From Sphingomonadales bacterium (GTDB lineage Bacteria > Pseudomonadota > Alphaproteobacteria > Sphingomonadales > Sphingomonadaceae), in the NCBI GenBank assembly GCA_027489295.1, contig JAIYAA010000174.1, positions 1 to 5,096 of the forward strand: DNA of 5,096 bases, read 5' to 3'. Below, one piece after another: positions 1 through 5,096 of the stretch. Position numbers and translations under genes: made by a program. The notes beneath the pieces were generated by a model. It saw only the letters and a program-made list of their open reading frames with translations. It ran no database searches and was not told the origin of the DNA. Position 1 is the first letter of the stretch, and the number at the start of each line of letters is the position of its first letter.

Positions 1-97
1 CCACGCGACCAAGGAATCGCTCGACGAGGCATTCGTGGGCATGGAAGGCGGCCTTGCCGAGCAATTCGAGCAGCTGGCGGACATGCTGGCGGGGTGA
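1..97 (+). CDS. C-terminal fragment, probable SRPBCC/AHSA1-family protein
   Basis: Only the last 31 codons and the TGA stop (95-97) are inside the window; the 5' end lies off the left edge. The reading frame starts at base 2. The fragment (residues HATKESLDEAFVGMEGG then LAEQFEQLADMLAG) has the pattern seen at the C-terminus of SRPBCC/AHSA1-type proteins: a 'sKEalDea...GMEgG' stretch followed by an amphipathic helix ending 'qLadmLa'. That helix packs against the beta-sheet ligand cavity in this fold. Members range from putative stress or lipid-binding proteins to toxin-resistance proteins, so no specific function can be given. The gene is convergent with the porin gene, and a terminator lies 10 bases after the stop. 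The coding call is fairly firm because the frame is open with good codon bias. The family call rests on recall of a short tail and is moderate. Confidence 0.6.
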   Translation, partial: HATKESLDEAFVGMEGGLAEQFEQLADMLAG

Positions 98-106
98 GCC
101 CTTGTT

Positions 107-136
107 AAGCCCCTCTCCTGAAAGGGAGGGGCTTTT
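107..136 (+). terminator. Rho-independent terminator between convergent genes
   Basis: A perfect 9-bp stem, AAGCCCCTC (107-115) with GAGGGGCTT (126-134), encloses a 10-base loop that may close further by U-G and C-G pairs. It is followed by TTTT (133-136, partly within the stem). The hairpin starts 10 bases after the stop of the plus-strand gene and 11 bases beyond the stop of the minus-strand porin gene. On the minus strand the same stem ends in ..CTTAAC, a weaker U tract. It therefore probably serves mainly the plus-strand gene, with some activity for the porin. Confidence 0.8.
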
Positions 137-145
137 CGCCTCTGC

Positions 146-1603
146 CTACAGCGTCACCGCGAACTTCAGTCCGAGCACGCCGACGTCTTTGGCGTTCTTC
201 ACGCCGCCCGGCTGGTGGATCCACTGCACGTTCGGCTGCACCACCAGCCATTCGGTCGGCGACACGCTGTAATATAGTTCGGCCGCGTATTCAGCATCGC
301 GCGCCGGCTTGCCCGCAAGCCGATCGGCGGCCTCCAACCGGCCGTTCACGTTGGTCCGCGCGACCGCCAGCCCGATCACGTCGCCCGGCAGGCTCGGCGC
401 GAGGCCCTTGTAGAACAGACCCAGCGACACCTGGTTGTCGGCCAGCGTCGTCGCGCGGTCGGCGAAGGTGACGTTGGCGAACATGCTGAAGCCGGTCAGC
501 GCCCGTCCGTCCTTCGAGCTGCCGGTCAACTGCTGCTGCACGCTCGCGAACACGCCGTAGCGGCTGGAGCGCTGCAGCGGCGCGAGCCCCGTCACCGCAC
601 GCGGCTGGCGGTTGACGTCGAGCACCAGATCGTCGCCATCCGCAGTCGAGATCCAGCCGCCGAGCTTGTACGAGCCGACCCGCCCCGCGTCGCCGCCGCG
701 CGTCCAGCCGATCTCGGCGGGCAGCAGCACGCCGGTCGCGCCCTTGAAATGGCCGATGAAGAAGGTGCTTTCCAGGTTGCGCGGGTTCACTTCATAGGCA
801 CCACCCTGCACATAGACGCCCGGCGCTACATCGACATGAACATTCGCGCCCCACTGGCTGACCGGCCAGTTGTACCAATAATCGCCCGCCAGATTGCCCG
901 GCTGCGCACCACAGAAGCTGAGATTCTGGAAGTGGCAGGAGAAGACGGCGAAATCCTCGCCGGGATTGGTGCGGCCCAGCTTCACTTCCACCTTGTCGCC
1001 CAGCTTCTGCTGCAGCCAGAACTGCGTCAGCCGTACCGTCTGGCCGCGGCCATAGACTTCCTGCACCTGCTGCAGCGTATCGAGGCCCGCGGTGGTCGTC
1101 AGATCGATGCCGCGGCGCCAGGTGACGGTGGTCTGCAGGGCCGCTCCGCCCCAGCCAACCAGCTTGTCGAGATCGAGCAGCGCTCCGACATCGAACTGGC
1201 CGGTCTCGGCCACCAGGCTGCGGTCCCCGCCGGTGACATTATACGCGGTCTCCGAGGCATAGCGCGCCGAAAGGCCGATACCGCGCGCGCCCATCCGCGT
1301 GCGGATCTCCTGCCAGTCGCCGATAAGCCCCGGCGGTGGCGAGCTCTGCGTGTCACCGGCCAGCGACGAGGGCGAAGGATCGCGCGGATGCAGCACATGG
1401 CTGCGGGCGCGACGCTGGGTATCGGCGCGCGGGCCCGCGCTCGCATCCTGCTGGGTGGCATCGGGCTTGGGCGTGTTGAGCTCGTCCGCCGGCGGCGGCG
1501 GCGCGCCGACATCGACCTGCTGCGCCATCGCGGGCGCTGCCAGCCCCAGGCTCATGATCGCGAGCAAGGCCCCCTGCCCTGCGCGCCCGTTTCCACGTTT
1601 CAT
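146..1603 (-). CDS. OprB-family carbohydrate-selective porin
   Basis: Predicted outer-membrane channel of 485 residues, of the OprB type that admits sugars in Gram-negative bacteria. The ATG at 1603 is chosen because a typical Sec signal peptide begins there (MKRGNGRAG, hydrophobic core GALLAIMSLGLAAP, AMA-Q cleavage after about residue 27) and AAGGGGA sits 6 bases upstream. An upstream in-frame ATG at 1687 would place a 28-residue basic tail before the signal peptide and has no good ribosome site. A Pro- and charge-rich linker (about 28-92) precedes the barrel. From 'GLIGDW' (92-97) onward the protein matches the OprB pattern: alternating beta strands, 'FWLQQKLGDKVEVKLGR' (195-211), 'NPGEDFA' (213-219), paired Cys223/Cys231, 'YWYNWPVSQWG' (242-252) and a final strand 'VGVLGLKFAVTL'. 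The last residue is Leu rather than the usual Phe. The substrate cannot be read from the sequence. It lies downstream of the STAS gene on the same strand. Confidence 0.88.
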   Translation of the reverse strand: MKRGNGRAGQGALLAIMSLGLAAPAMAQQVDVGAPPPPADELNTPKPDATQQDASAGPRADTQRRARSHVLHPRDPSPSSLAGDTQSSPPPGLIGDWQEIRTRMGARGIGLSARYASETAYNVTGGDRSLVAETGQFDVGALLDLDKLVGWGGAALQTTVTWRRGIDLTTTAGLDTLQQVQEVYGRGQTVRLTQFWLQQKLGDKVEVKLGRTNPGEDFAVFSCHFQNLSFCGAQPGNLAGDYWYNWPVSQWGANVHVDVAPGVYVQGGAYEVNPRNLESTFFIGHFKGATGVLLPAEIGWTRGGDAGRVGSYKLGGWISTADGDDLVLDVNRQPRAVTGLAPLQRSSRYGVFASVQQQLTGSSKDGRALTGFSMFANVTFADRATTLADNQVSLGLFYKGLAPSLPGDVIGLAVARTNVNGRLEAADRLAGKPARDAEYAAELYYSVSPTEWLVVQPNVQWIHQPGGVKNAKDVGVLGLKFAVTL

Positions 1604-1609
1604 CCCGAA

Positions 1610-1617
1610 TCCCCTTT
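1610..1617 (-). promoter_or_regulatory. Ribosome binding site of the porin gene
   Basis: Reading the minus strand, AAAGGGGA occupies 1617-1610, leaving 6 bases before the ATG at 1603. It decides the start in favour of the signal-peptide Met over the upstream in-frame ATG at 1687. The site lies in the left arm of the TTTGAT/ATCAAA inverted repeat described separately. Confidence 0.75.
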
Positions 1618-1626
1618 GATTGCGGC

Positions 1627-1690
1627 GCATCAAAAGGCCGGGAAGCCATTTGGTTGCACCGTGCCAACGAGGCTGGCACCGCATCAAAAG
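1627..1690. repeat. Pair of exact 10-base direct repeats (GCATCAAAAG)
   Basis: Identical copies lie at 1627-1636 and 1681-1690, with start points 54 bases apart (about five helical turns), flanking the GTGCCA/TGGCAC dyad. The first copy also provides the right arm of the TTTGAT/ATCAAA inverted repeat (1615-1620/1629-1634), so a third, inverted and diverged copy (CTTTGATTGC) sits over the porin ribosome binding site. Such spacing would suit two dimers of one regulator. This is suggestive only. Confidence 0.4.
1661..1679. repeat. Inverted repeat, possible operator
   Basis: The arms GTGCCA and TGGCAC are separated by 7 bases, giving a 6-bp perfect dyad plus one possible G-U pair. It lies about 58 bases upstream of the porin start codon, between the two copies of the 10-base GCATCAAAAG repeat. 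No T tract follows on either strand, so a terminator is unlikely. A repressor or activator binding site is possible but not shown. Confidence 0.4.
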
Positions 1691-1724
1691 CGATCGGGAC
1701 GCCGAACGCAGCCCCTATCTTGGG

Positions 1725-2072
1725 TTAGGCGGCGATCCGCCCGCCCGCCTCGGCGCGATCGGCGCAGACGTCGAGGATCTTGAGGAAGCCGCTGATTTCG
1801 AACAGCTCTCGCACCGCCGGCGACAGGCCGCACAGCAGCAGCCGGCCGCCCGATTGCTTGGCGCGCTTGGCCGTCATCAGCACCACCCGCAGGCCGGCGC
1901 TGGAGATATAGGCGAGCTGCGCCAGATCCATCACCAGCGTCACCGCGCCGCTGCCGTCGAACAGCGGCTGGATGGTCTGTTCGAGCGTGCCCGACGTGGC
2001 GCTGTCCAGCCGGCCGTGCAGCGCGAGCCAATGCGTGCCGCCCTCGGCGATCAGTTCGGAGTGAAAAGCCAT
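1725..2072 (-). CDS. STAS-domain anti-sigma factor antagonist (SpoIIAA/RsbV type)
   Basis: Cytoplasmic single-domain STAS protein of 115 residues, the full usual length for SpoIIAA/RsbV-like antagonists. These are phosphorylated on a conserved Ser/Thr by an RsbW-type kinase and dephosphorylated by a PP2C phosphatase; only the unphosphorylated form binds its partner. Visible features are the early strand 'HWLALHGRLDSATS' (14-27), 'VTLVMDLAQLAYISSAGLRVVL' spread over about 44-65 with the predicted phosphorylation site Ser58 (second Ser of ISSAGLR), and the C-terminal 'GRLLLCGLSPAVRELFEISGF' region typical of the fold. The start at 2072 is preferred because AGGAG lies 5 bases upstream; an alternative ATG at 2087 would add MVGAA. 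It begins 20 bases after the stop of the fused phosphatase/kinase, which carries both enzymes needed to act on it, so that protein is its likely cognate regulator. The final target is unknown. Confidence 0.9.
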   Translation of the reverse strand: MAFHSELIAEGGTHWLALHGRLDSATSGTLEQTIQPLFDGSGAVTLVMDLAQLAYISSAGLRVVLMTAKRAKQSGGRLLLCGLSPAVRELFEISGFLKILDVCADRAEAGGRIAA

Positions 2073-2077
2073 GGCTG

Positions 2078-2082
2078 CTCCT
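2078..2082 (-). promoter_or_regulatory. Ribosome binding site of the STAS gene
   Basis: AGGAG on the minus strand lies 5 bases before the ATG at 2072. It selects this Met over the in-frame ATG at 2087, which has only a GCGGGG stretch immediately upstream, directly abutting the start. Confidence 0.7.
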
Positions 2083-2092
2083 ACCATCCCCG

Positions 2093-4564
2093 CTAGGCTT
2101 GAGAAGGGGTCGACGCCTGCAGCGTCTTCAACAGGATGATCAGGTTGCCGTTGCCGTCATTATAGGCATGGGCGATGTCCATCATCGTCTTGACGAGATG
2201 GACGCCCAACCCGCCGATCGGGCGGTCGTCCAGCGCCTGGTCGAGATCGGGCACCGGCGCTTCGGCGAACGGGTCGAACTTCGGCGCGTCGTCCTTGACG
2301 ATGATTTCCAGCCACTCGGCCGAACGGTTGACGAACACCTCGATCTCATGGTCCGGCGCGCCGCCCAAGCCGTGGACGATGGTGTTGGTGATCAGCTCTT
2401 CCAGGCAGACATTGGCGGTGAAGGCCAGGTCCGGGCGATCGGGCAGCACGTCCTCCACCGCCTCTGCGAGGCCGGCCAGTTCCTCGACGCGCGAGGCGAG
2501 CCGGCGGTGCAGCAGCTGCTGCTTGTCGCCCAGGATCACCGGCGGCGCGGCGTGCGAACCAGAAGGGGGCGTATCTTCCATGCGGACTCCCGACTTTCGA
2601 CACAGTACCAGGCACGTCAAGTCGTCTGAGGCTTCCTCGCCGTCGACAAAGGCCGCGACATCGGCGACCAGCGCCTCGACCAGTGCCCCCGCCCCGGCAT
2701 CGCGCGCCGTCGCCTCGAACCAGGCGTGGAGACGCGGATCGCCATAGGCAACGCCGTGCCGATCGAACGCCTCGGTCACGCCGTCAGTGTAGAGCAGCAG
2801 GCACTCGCCGGGCGCCAGCGCCGCGCCGATGCCGGTATAGGCCATGCCCGGCAGCACGCCGAGCGCGATGTCGCGGACGCAGGGGAGCGGCTCCGCCTGT
2901 CCCGCGCCCCGGCGGACCAGAGGCGCGTGGTGCCCGGCATTGGCGTAGCGCAGGCTGCCATCGGCGGGATCGAACACCGCGTAACATGCGGTGACGAACA
3001 GCTCCATCGGATTGCGCTCGCACAGCAGTTCGTTTGCGCGCGCCAGCACCTCCTCGGGCGGCAGGCCGGACAGTGCCAGATCGAGGATCACCGTGCGCGA
3101 CACGGCCATGAAGAAGGCCGCGCCGACCCCCTTGCCCGAGACATCCGCCACCAGCAGGCCATAGCGGCCGCCAGGCAGCGCGAAGAAATCGTAGAAATCG
3201 CCGCCCAGTTCGCGCGCCGGATGCATCGCGGCGCTGACCGACCAGCTCGGCTCGTCCGGGAAGGTCTGCGGCAGGATCGCCTGCTGCATGTTGCGGGCGA
3301 GATCGAGCTCCTCCGCGACCCGCTGCGCTGCGCGGCGCAAGTCGGCGTTGCGCTCGGCGAGTTCGGCGGTGCGCAGCTTCACCTGCGATTCCAGCTCGGC
3401 CTCGCGCGTTTCGTTCTGGCGCTTGATCACGCCGAGCAGCCGGCCGAACTCGGTCGCCATCGTGTTGAAATTGCGCGCGACGAGGACGAGCTCGTCATGC
3501 GTGTCCAGCGCGATGCGCGCCTCGAACTCGCCCGCGCAGAAGCGCTCGGTGCCGTCGGAAAGGCTCTTCAGCGACCGCAGCGTCGAGATATAGATGCCGG
3601 CGAACAGATAGCCGATCGCGCCCAGCGCGCCGGCGATCAGCAGCCCGATCACCCATTGGAAGCGCTGCAGCGTGGCCGACCGCCGTGCCAGCCGCGCGTC
3701 GACCTCGACCTGCACGCGCTGGAGCAAGTCTTGCGCCGCGGCGACATTGGCGCGGGCGATCCGCGCCAGCTCGCCCAGCGCCGAGGGCATGCCGAGGCTG
3801 CGGTCCGCCGCATCCTGCTGTCGCGCGATGCCGGCCAGCAGGCGATCGAGCCGGCCGGAGAGTTCCCCGCCGCTGCCGCTCAGCTGCGCGACGCCCGCGC
3901 GCATCGCCGGCGCGCTTTCGGTGAGCACCACCTGTGCGCCCAGCGCATAGGAGGCAATGTCGGTCCCGCCGATCGCCAGCGCATCGTGCTGCTTGCCCAG
4001 CGTGTCGATCACCACCGGCAGGCGATCGCTCAGCATGTCGAGCGTCGCATCCAGCTCCGGATCGACGTTGAGACGATAGACGCGTGCCTCGTCCCGGATC
4101 AGCGCGAGCACCGCGTTGATCACGGCCGTTGAGGCGGCGAAGCGCACCTGCGGGGTATCCCCCGCCCCCGCTGCGGTACGCCACGCCTGCTCCAGCCGGT
4201 CGCCCCCCGCCACCAGCCCGTCGCCACGCGCTACCTTCGCCTGCGCCCGAACCGCGCGGTCCAGCGCCGACATCCCTGGCGCCGCGCCGCCCCCGAGCAG
4301 CGCGCTACGCCAGCGGATCAGATCGCCCAGCAGCCGCGTCTGGGCGGCGATGCGATCGAGCCCCTTCCGCTCGGTCGCGGTGCTGTGCACGTCCTTGCGG
4401 ATCTGCTCGAGCAGCGGTGCGCTCAGCGTGGCCAGCGCCGCCAGCACCAGCAGACCGATCAGCAGATATTTGCGCGGGAAGCTCAGCCGGCCGGAGATCC
4501 ACACCGTCGGCCCGAAGAACCGGGCATAGGCCTGATGCCAGGAAGAAGGCGCCGCGCTCGCCAT
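2093..4564 (-). CDS. Membrane sensor with fused PP2C/SpoIIE phosphatase and RsbW-like kinase
   Basis: An 823-residue inner-membrane signalling protein predicted to both dephosphorylate and phosphorylate a STAS antagonist. Domains in order: short cytoplasmic start; TM1 (about 33-50); periplasmic, mostly helical domain (about 51-303); TM2 (about 304-327); HAMP (about 325-378); coiled coil (about 380-425); PP2C/SpoIIE phosphatase (about 420-656); short linker; HATPase_c/RsbW-like kinase (about 680-815). The phosphatase has its metal-binding acids: D456 and D459 in GGDFYD, D474 in DVSGKG, D594 in TDG, and D647/D648 in SDDLT. The kinase has the N box with E723 and N727 (ELITNTIVHG), a 'DDAPKFDP' motif (758-765) and 'GGLGVHLVK' (784-792), as in active family members. 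Both halves therefore look functional. Phosphatase-kinase fusions of this kind are known, for example HsbR of Pseudomonas with a receiver input; here the input is transmembrane. The ATG at 4564 is 6 bases after the preceding stop, with a weak AGGG site overlapping that stop. The signal sensed is unknown. Confidence 0.92.
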   Translation of the reverse strand: MASAAPSSWHQAYARFFGPTVWISGRLSFPRKYLLIGLLVLAALATLSAPLLEQIRKDVHSTATERKGLDRIAAQTRLLGDLIRWRSALLGGGAAPGMSALDRAVRAQAKVARGDGLVAGGDRLEQAWRTAAGAGDTPQVRFAASTAVINAVLALIRDEARVYRLNVDPELDATLDMLSDRLPVVIDTLGKQHDALAIGGTDIASYALGAQVVLTESAPAMRAGVAQLSGSGGELSGRLDRLLAGIARQQDAADRSLGMPSALGELARIARANVAAAQDLLQRVQVEVDARLARRSATLQRFQWVIGLLIAGALGAIGYLFAGIYISTLRSLKSLSDGTERFCAGEFEARIALDTHDELVLVARNFNTMATEFGRLLGVIKRQNETREAELESQVKLRTAELAERNADLRRAAQRVAEELDLARNMQQAILPQTFPDEPSWSVSAAMHPARELGGDFYDFFALPGGRYGLLVADVSGKGVGAAFFMAVSRTVILDLALSGLPPEEVLARANELLCERNPMELFVTACYAVFDPADGSLRYANAGHHAPLVRRGAGQAEPLPCVRDIALGVLPGMAYTGIGAALAPGECLLLYTDGVTEAFDRHGVAYGDPRLHAWFEATARDAGAGALVEALVADVAAFVDGEEASDDLTCLVLCRKSGVRMEDTPPSGSHAAPPVILGDKQQLLHRRLASRVEELAGLAEAVEDVLPDRPDLAFTANVCLEELITNTIVHGLGGAPDHEIEVFVNRSAEWLEIIVKDDAPKFDPFAEAPVPDLDQALDDRPIGGLGVHLVKTMMDIAHAYNDGNGNLIILLKTLQASTPSQA

Positions 4565-4570
4565 GGCGCC

Positions 4571-4999
4571 CTAGCGGCTCACATCCAGCACGACCTTGAC
4601 CGCGGGCGTCGCCGCCTTGCGGCTGACATAGCCGATCGCGCCCGGCGTCGCCTGCACCACCCGCGCGACGTCCGCCGCGCTGGCCGCCTGGCGCGGGCGG
4701 AAGCCCATGCCGGTGAACTCCTGCCGGGCCCAATAGGCCCGGATCTGCCCGACGCTGCGGCCGGTGACGCGCGCATAGAATTCGGCACGCAGCGGCGATC
4801 CTTCGGCCACGTCCACCGGGGTGATCGGCTTGCCATCGGGCCAGGTCTGGATCTGCTTGAGGAAGATCTGCGTCGTCTTCTGGCTGTCGAGCCGCTCTAC
4901 GGGAGCCGAGCGGTTGGCGATCACCACCAGCTCGTCGCCGCCGCGCCCCGCGCCCGACTGGACCGCGAACGCGACCATGATGGGGAGGATGAGGTTCAT
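4571..4999 (-). CDS. Small phosphate ABC-type substrate-binding-like protein (PBP-like), periplasmic
   Basis: A 142-residue protein of the short PBP-like/PstS-related group often annotated 'phosphate ABC transporter substrate-binding protein'. It is less than half the length of a classical PstS (about 300 residues). Family pattern: 'ELVVIANRSAPVERL' (23-37), 'IFLKQIQTWPDGKPITPVD' (45-63), 'LRAEFYARVTGRS' (70-82), 'YWARQEFTGMGFRPRQ' (89-104) and 'VVQATPGAIGYV' (114-125). The N-terminus has a hydrophobic stretch (MNLILPIMVAFAVQSGAG) that probably acts as a signal peptide, although it has no Lys/Arg before the core and a short h-region. The ATG at 4999 is supported by AGGAG 8 bases upstream. No ABC permease or ATPase gene is adjacent. 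Instead it sits between an outer-membrane-protein end and the sensor phosphatase/kinase, 6 bases from the latter. A sensory or accessory role is therefore more likely than transport. Ligand identity cannot be stated; phosphate is only the family label. Confidence 0.8.
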   Translation of the reverse strand: MNLILPIMVAFAVQSGAGRGGDELVVIANRSAPVERLDSQKTTQIFLKQIQTWPDGKPITPVDVAEGSPLRAEFYARVTGRSVGQIRAYWARQEFTGMGFRPRQAASAADVARVVQATPGAIGYVSRKAATPAVKVVLDVSR

Positions 5000-5007
5000 C
5001 GCGGCTA

Positions 5008-5012
5008 CTCCT
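5008..5012 (-). promoter_or_regulatory. Ribosome binding site overlapping the upstream stop codon
   Basis: On the minus strand TAGGAG spans 5013-5008: the TAG stop of the outer-membrane-protein gene (5013-5011) overlaps the AGGAG Shine-Dalgarno (5012-5008) of the binding-like protein gene, 8 bases before its ATG. This arrangement suggests translational coupling within an operon. Confidence 0.65.
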
Positions 5013-5096
5013 AGAACACCAGGTTGAGGGCGAGCGTCGCCAGGTTCGCGGTGCGATCGATCGGCAGCCGCTGCACCGCGAACATGCCCGGCACGG
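5011..5096 (-). CDS. C-terminal end of a probable outer-membrane beta-barrel protein
   Basis: Only the last 27 complete codons and the TAG stop (5013-5011) are inside the window; the gene continues off the right edge. The translated tail is VPGMFAVQRLPIDRT then ANLATLALNLVF. It ends in Phe after an alternating hydrophobic/polar strand (LATLALNLVF), the classic C-terminal beta-signal recognised by the BAM machinery in outer-membrane proteins. The family (porin, TonB-dependent receptor or other barrel) cannot be decided from this length. It is the first visible gene of the minus-strand operon, 11 bases from the start of the small binding-like protein gene, which suggests the two work together in the envelope. 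Confidence 0.6.
   Translation of the reverse strand, partial: VPGMFAVQRLPIDRTANLATLALNLVF

Larger units (their letters stand above)
1604..1724 (-). promoter_or_regulatory. Porin upstream region with inverted and direct repeats
   Basis: This is the 121-base gap between the STAS gene stop and the porin start. It is the only sizeable non-coding stretch in the window and the likely site of a porin promoter. It holds three repeat elements: an inverted repeat GTGCCA (1661-1666)/TGGCAC (1674-1679); an exact 10-base direct repeat GCATCAAAAG at 1627-1636 and 1681-1690; and an inverted repeat TTTGAT (1615-1620)/ATCAAA (1629-1634). I could not assign a convincing -35/-10 pair or a sigma-54 -24/-12 element. 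No hairpin followed by a T tract is seen, so read-through from the upstream operon cannot be excluded. The regulatory role is inference from repeat density and position. Confidence 0.45.

Noticed and set aside
1661..1679. GTGCCA/TGGCAC dyad as a terminator or a sigma-54 promoter
   Set aside because: No T tract follows on either strand. Although TGGCAC resembles a -24 element, no TTGC(A/T) follows at the required spacing on either strand.
1604..1687. Upstream in-frame start of the porin (28 extra residues)
   Set aside because: The extension is basic and non-conserved in character, and would bury the signal peptide. The ATG at 1603 has a good Shine-Dalgarno.
749..1783. 344-codon open frame on the plus strand opposite the porin gene
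   Set aside because: Antisense to the OprB-like coding sequence, ends in an Arg-rich low-complexity tail, no ribosome site or motif. High-GC shadow frame.
2726..4132. 468-codon open frame on the plus strand opposite the sensor gene
   Set aside because: It lies wholly antisense to a gene with clear domains and motifs. Its translation is Arg/Ala/Gln/His-rich without recognisable family features, as expected for a shadow frame in high-GC DNA.
3495..4184. 229-codon alternate minus-strand frame inside the sensor gene
   Set aside because: Out-of-frame overlap of the sensor's periplasmic region with Arg/Gly-rich composition and no motifs. It shows no sign of a frameshift, since the sensor frame is continuous.

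Overview
The window looks like chromosomal DNA of a high-GC alphaproteobacterium, most probably a sphingomonad (Sphingomonas or a close relative). This rests on the strong G/C bias at third codon positions, the short Shine-Dalgarno-spaced gene junctions and the protein types present. It is an inference, because no rRNA or other marker gene is present. Coding density is high. No tRNA, rRNA, CRISPR array, insertion sequence or phage gene is visible.

Layout from left to right. The first 97 bases are the 3' end of a plus-strand gene whose C-terminus resembles SRPBCC/AHSA1 proteins. A rho-independent terminator hairpin (107-136) separates it from everything else, which is on the minus strand. Next is an OprB-type carbohydrate porin (146-1603). 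A 121-base intergenic region (1604-1724) follows and carries several short inverted and direct repeats. Then comes a tight minus-strand gene cluster, read from the right edge leftwards: the last codons of an outer-membrane beta-barrel-like protein (5011-5096), a small phosphate-ABC-type substrate-binding-like protein (4571-4999), an 823-residue membrane sensor with a PP2C/SpoIIE phosphatase fused to an RsbW-like kinase (2093-4564), and a single-domain STAS anti-sigma-factor antagonist (1725-2072). The gaps between these four genes are only 11, 6 and 20 bases, so they are very likely one operon.

Together the cluster reads as a self-contained partner-switching signalling module. An outer-membrane protein and a small periplasmic binding-like protein could present a ligand or envelope signal to the sensor's roughly 250-residue periplasmic helical domain. 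HAMP and coiled-coil segments would pass the signal to the phosphatase and kinase domains. These would set the phosphorylation state of the STAS protein, probably at Ser58. The downstream target (sigma factor, anti-sigma factor, cyclase or other) is not in the window. The OprB porin lies directly downstream on the same strand, but its own spacer with repeats suggests separate control. The most interesting point is the coupling of an OMP and a transporter-less binding-like protein to a fused phosphatase/kinase partner switch, in a lineage whose known general stress response instead uses PhyR-NepR-EcfG.
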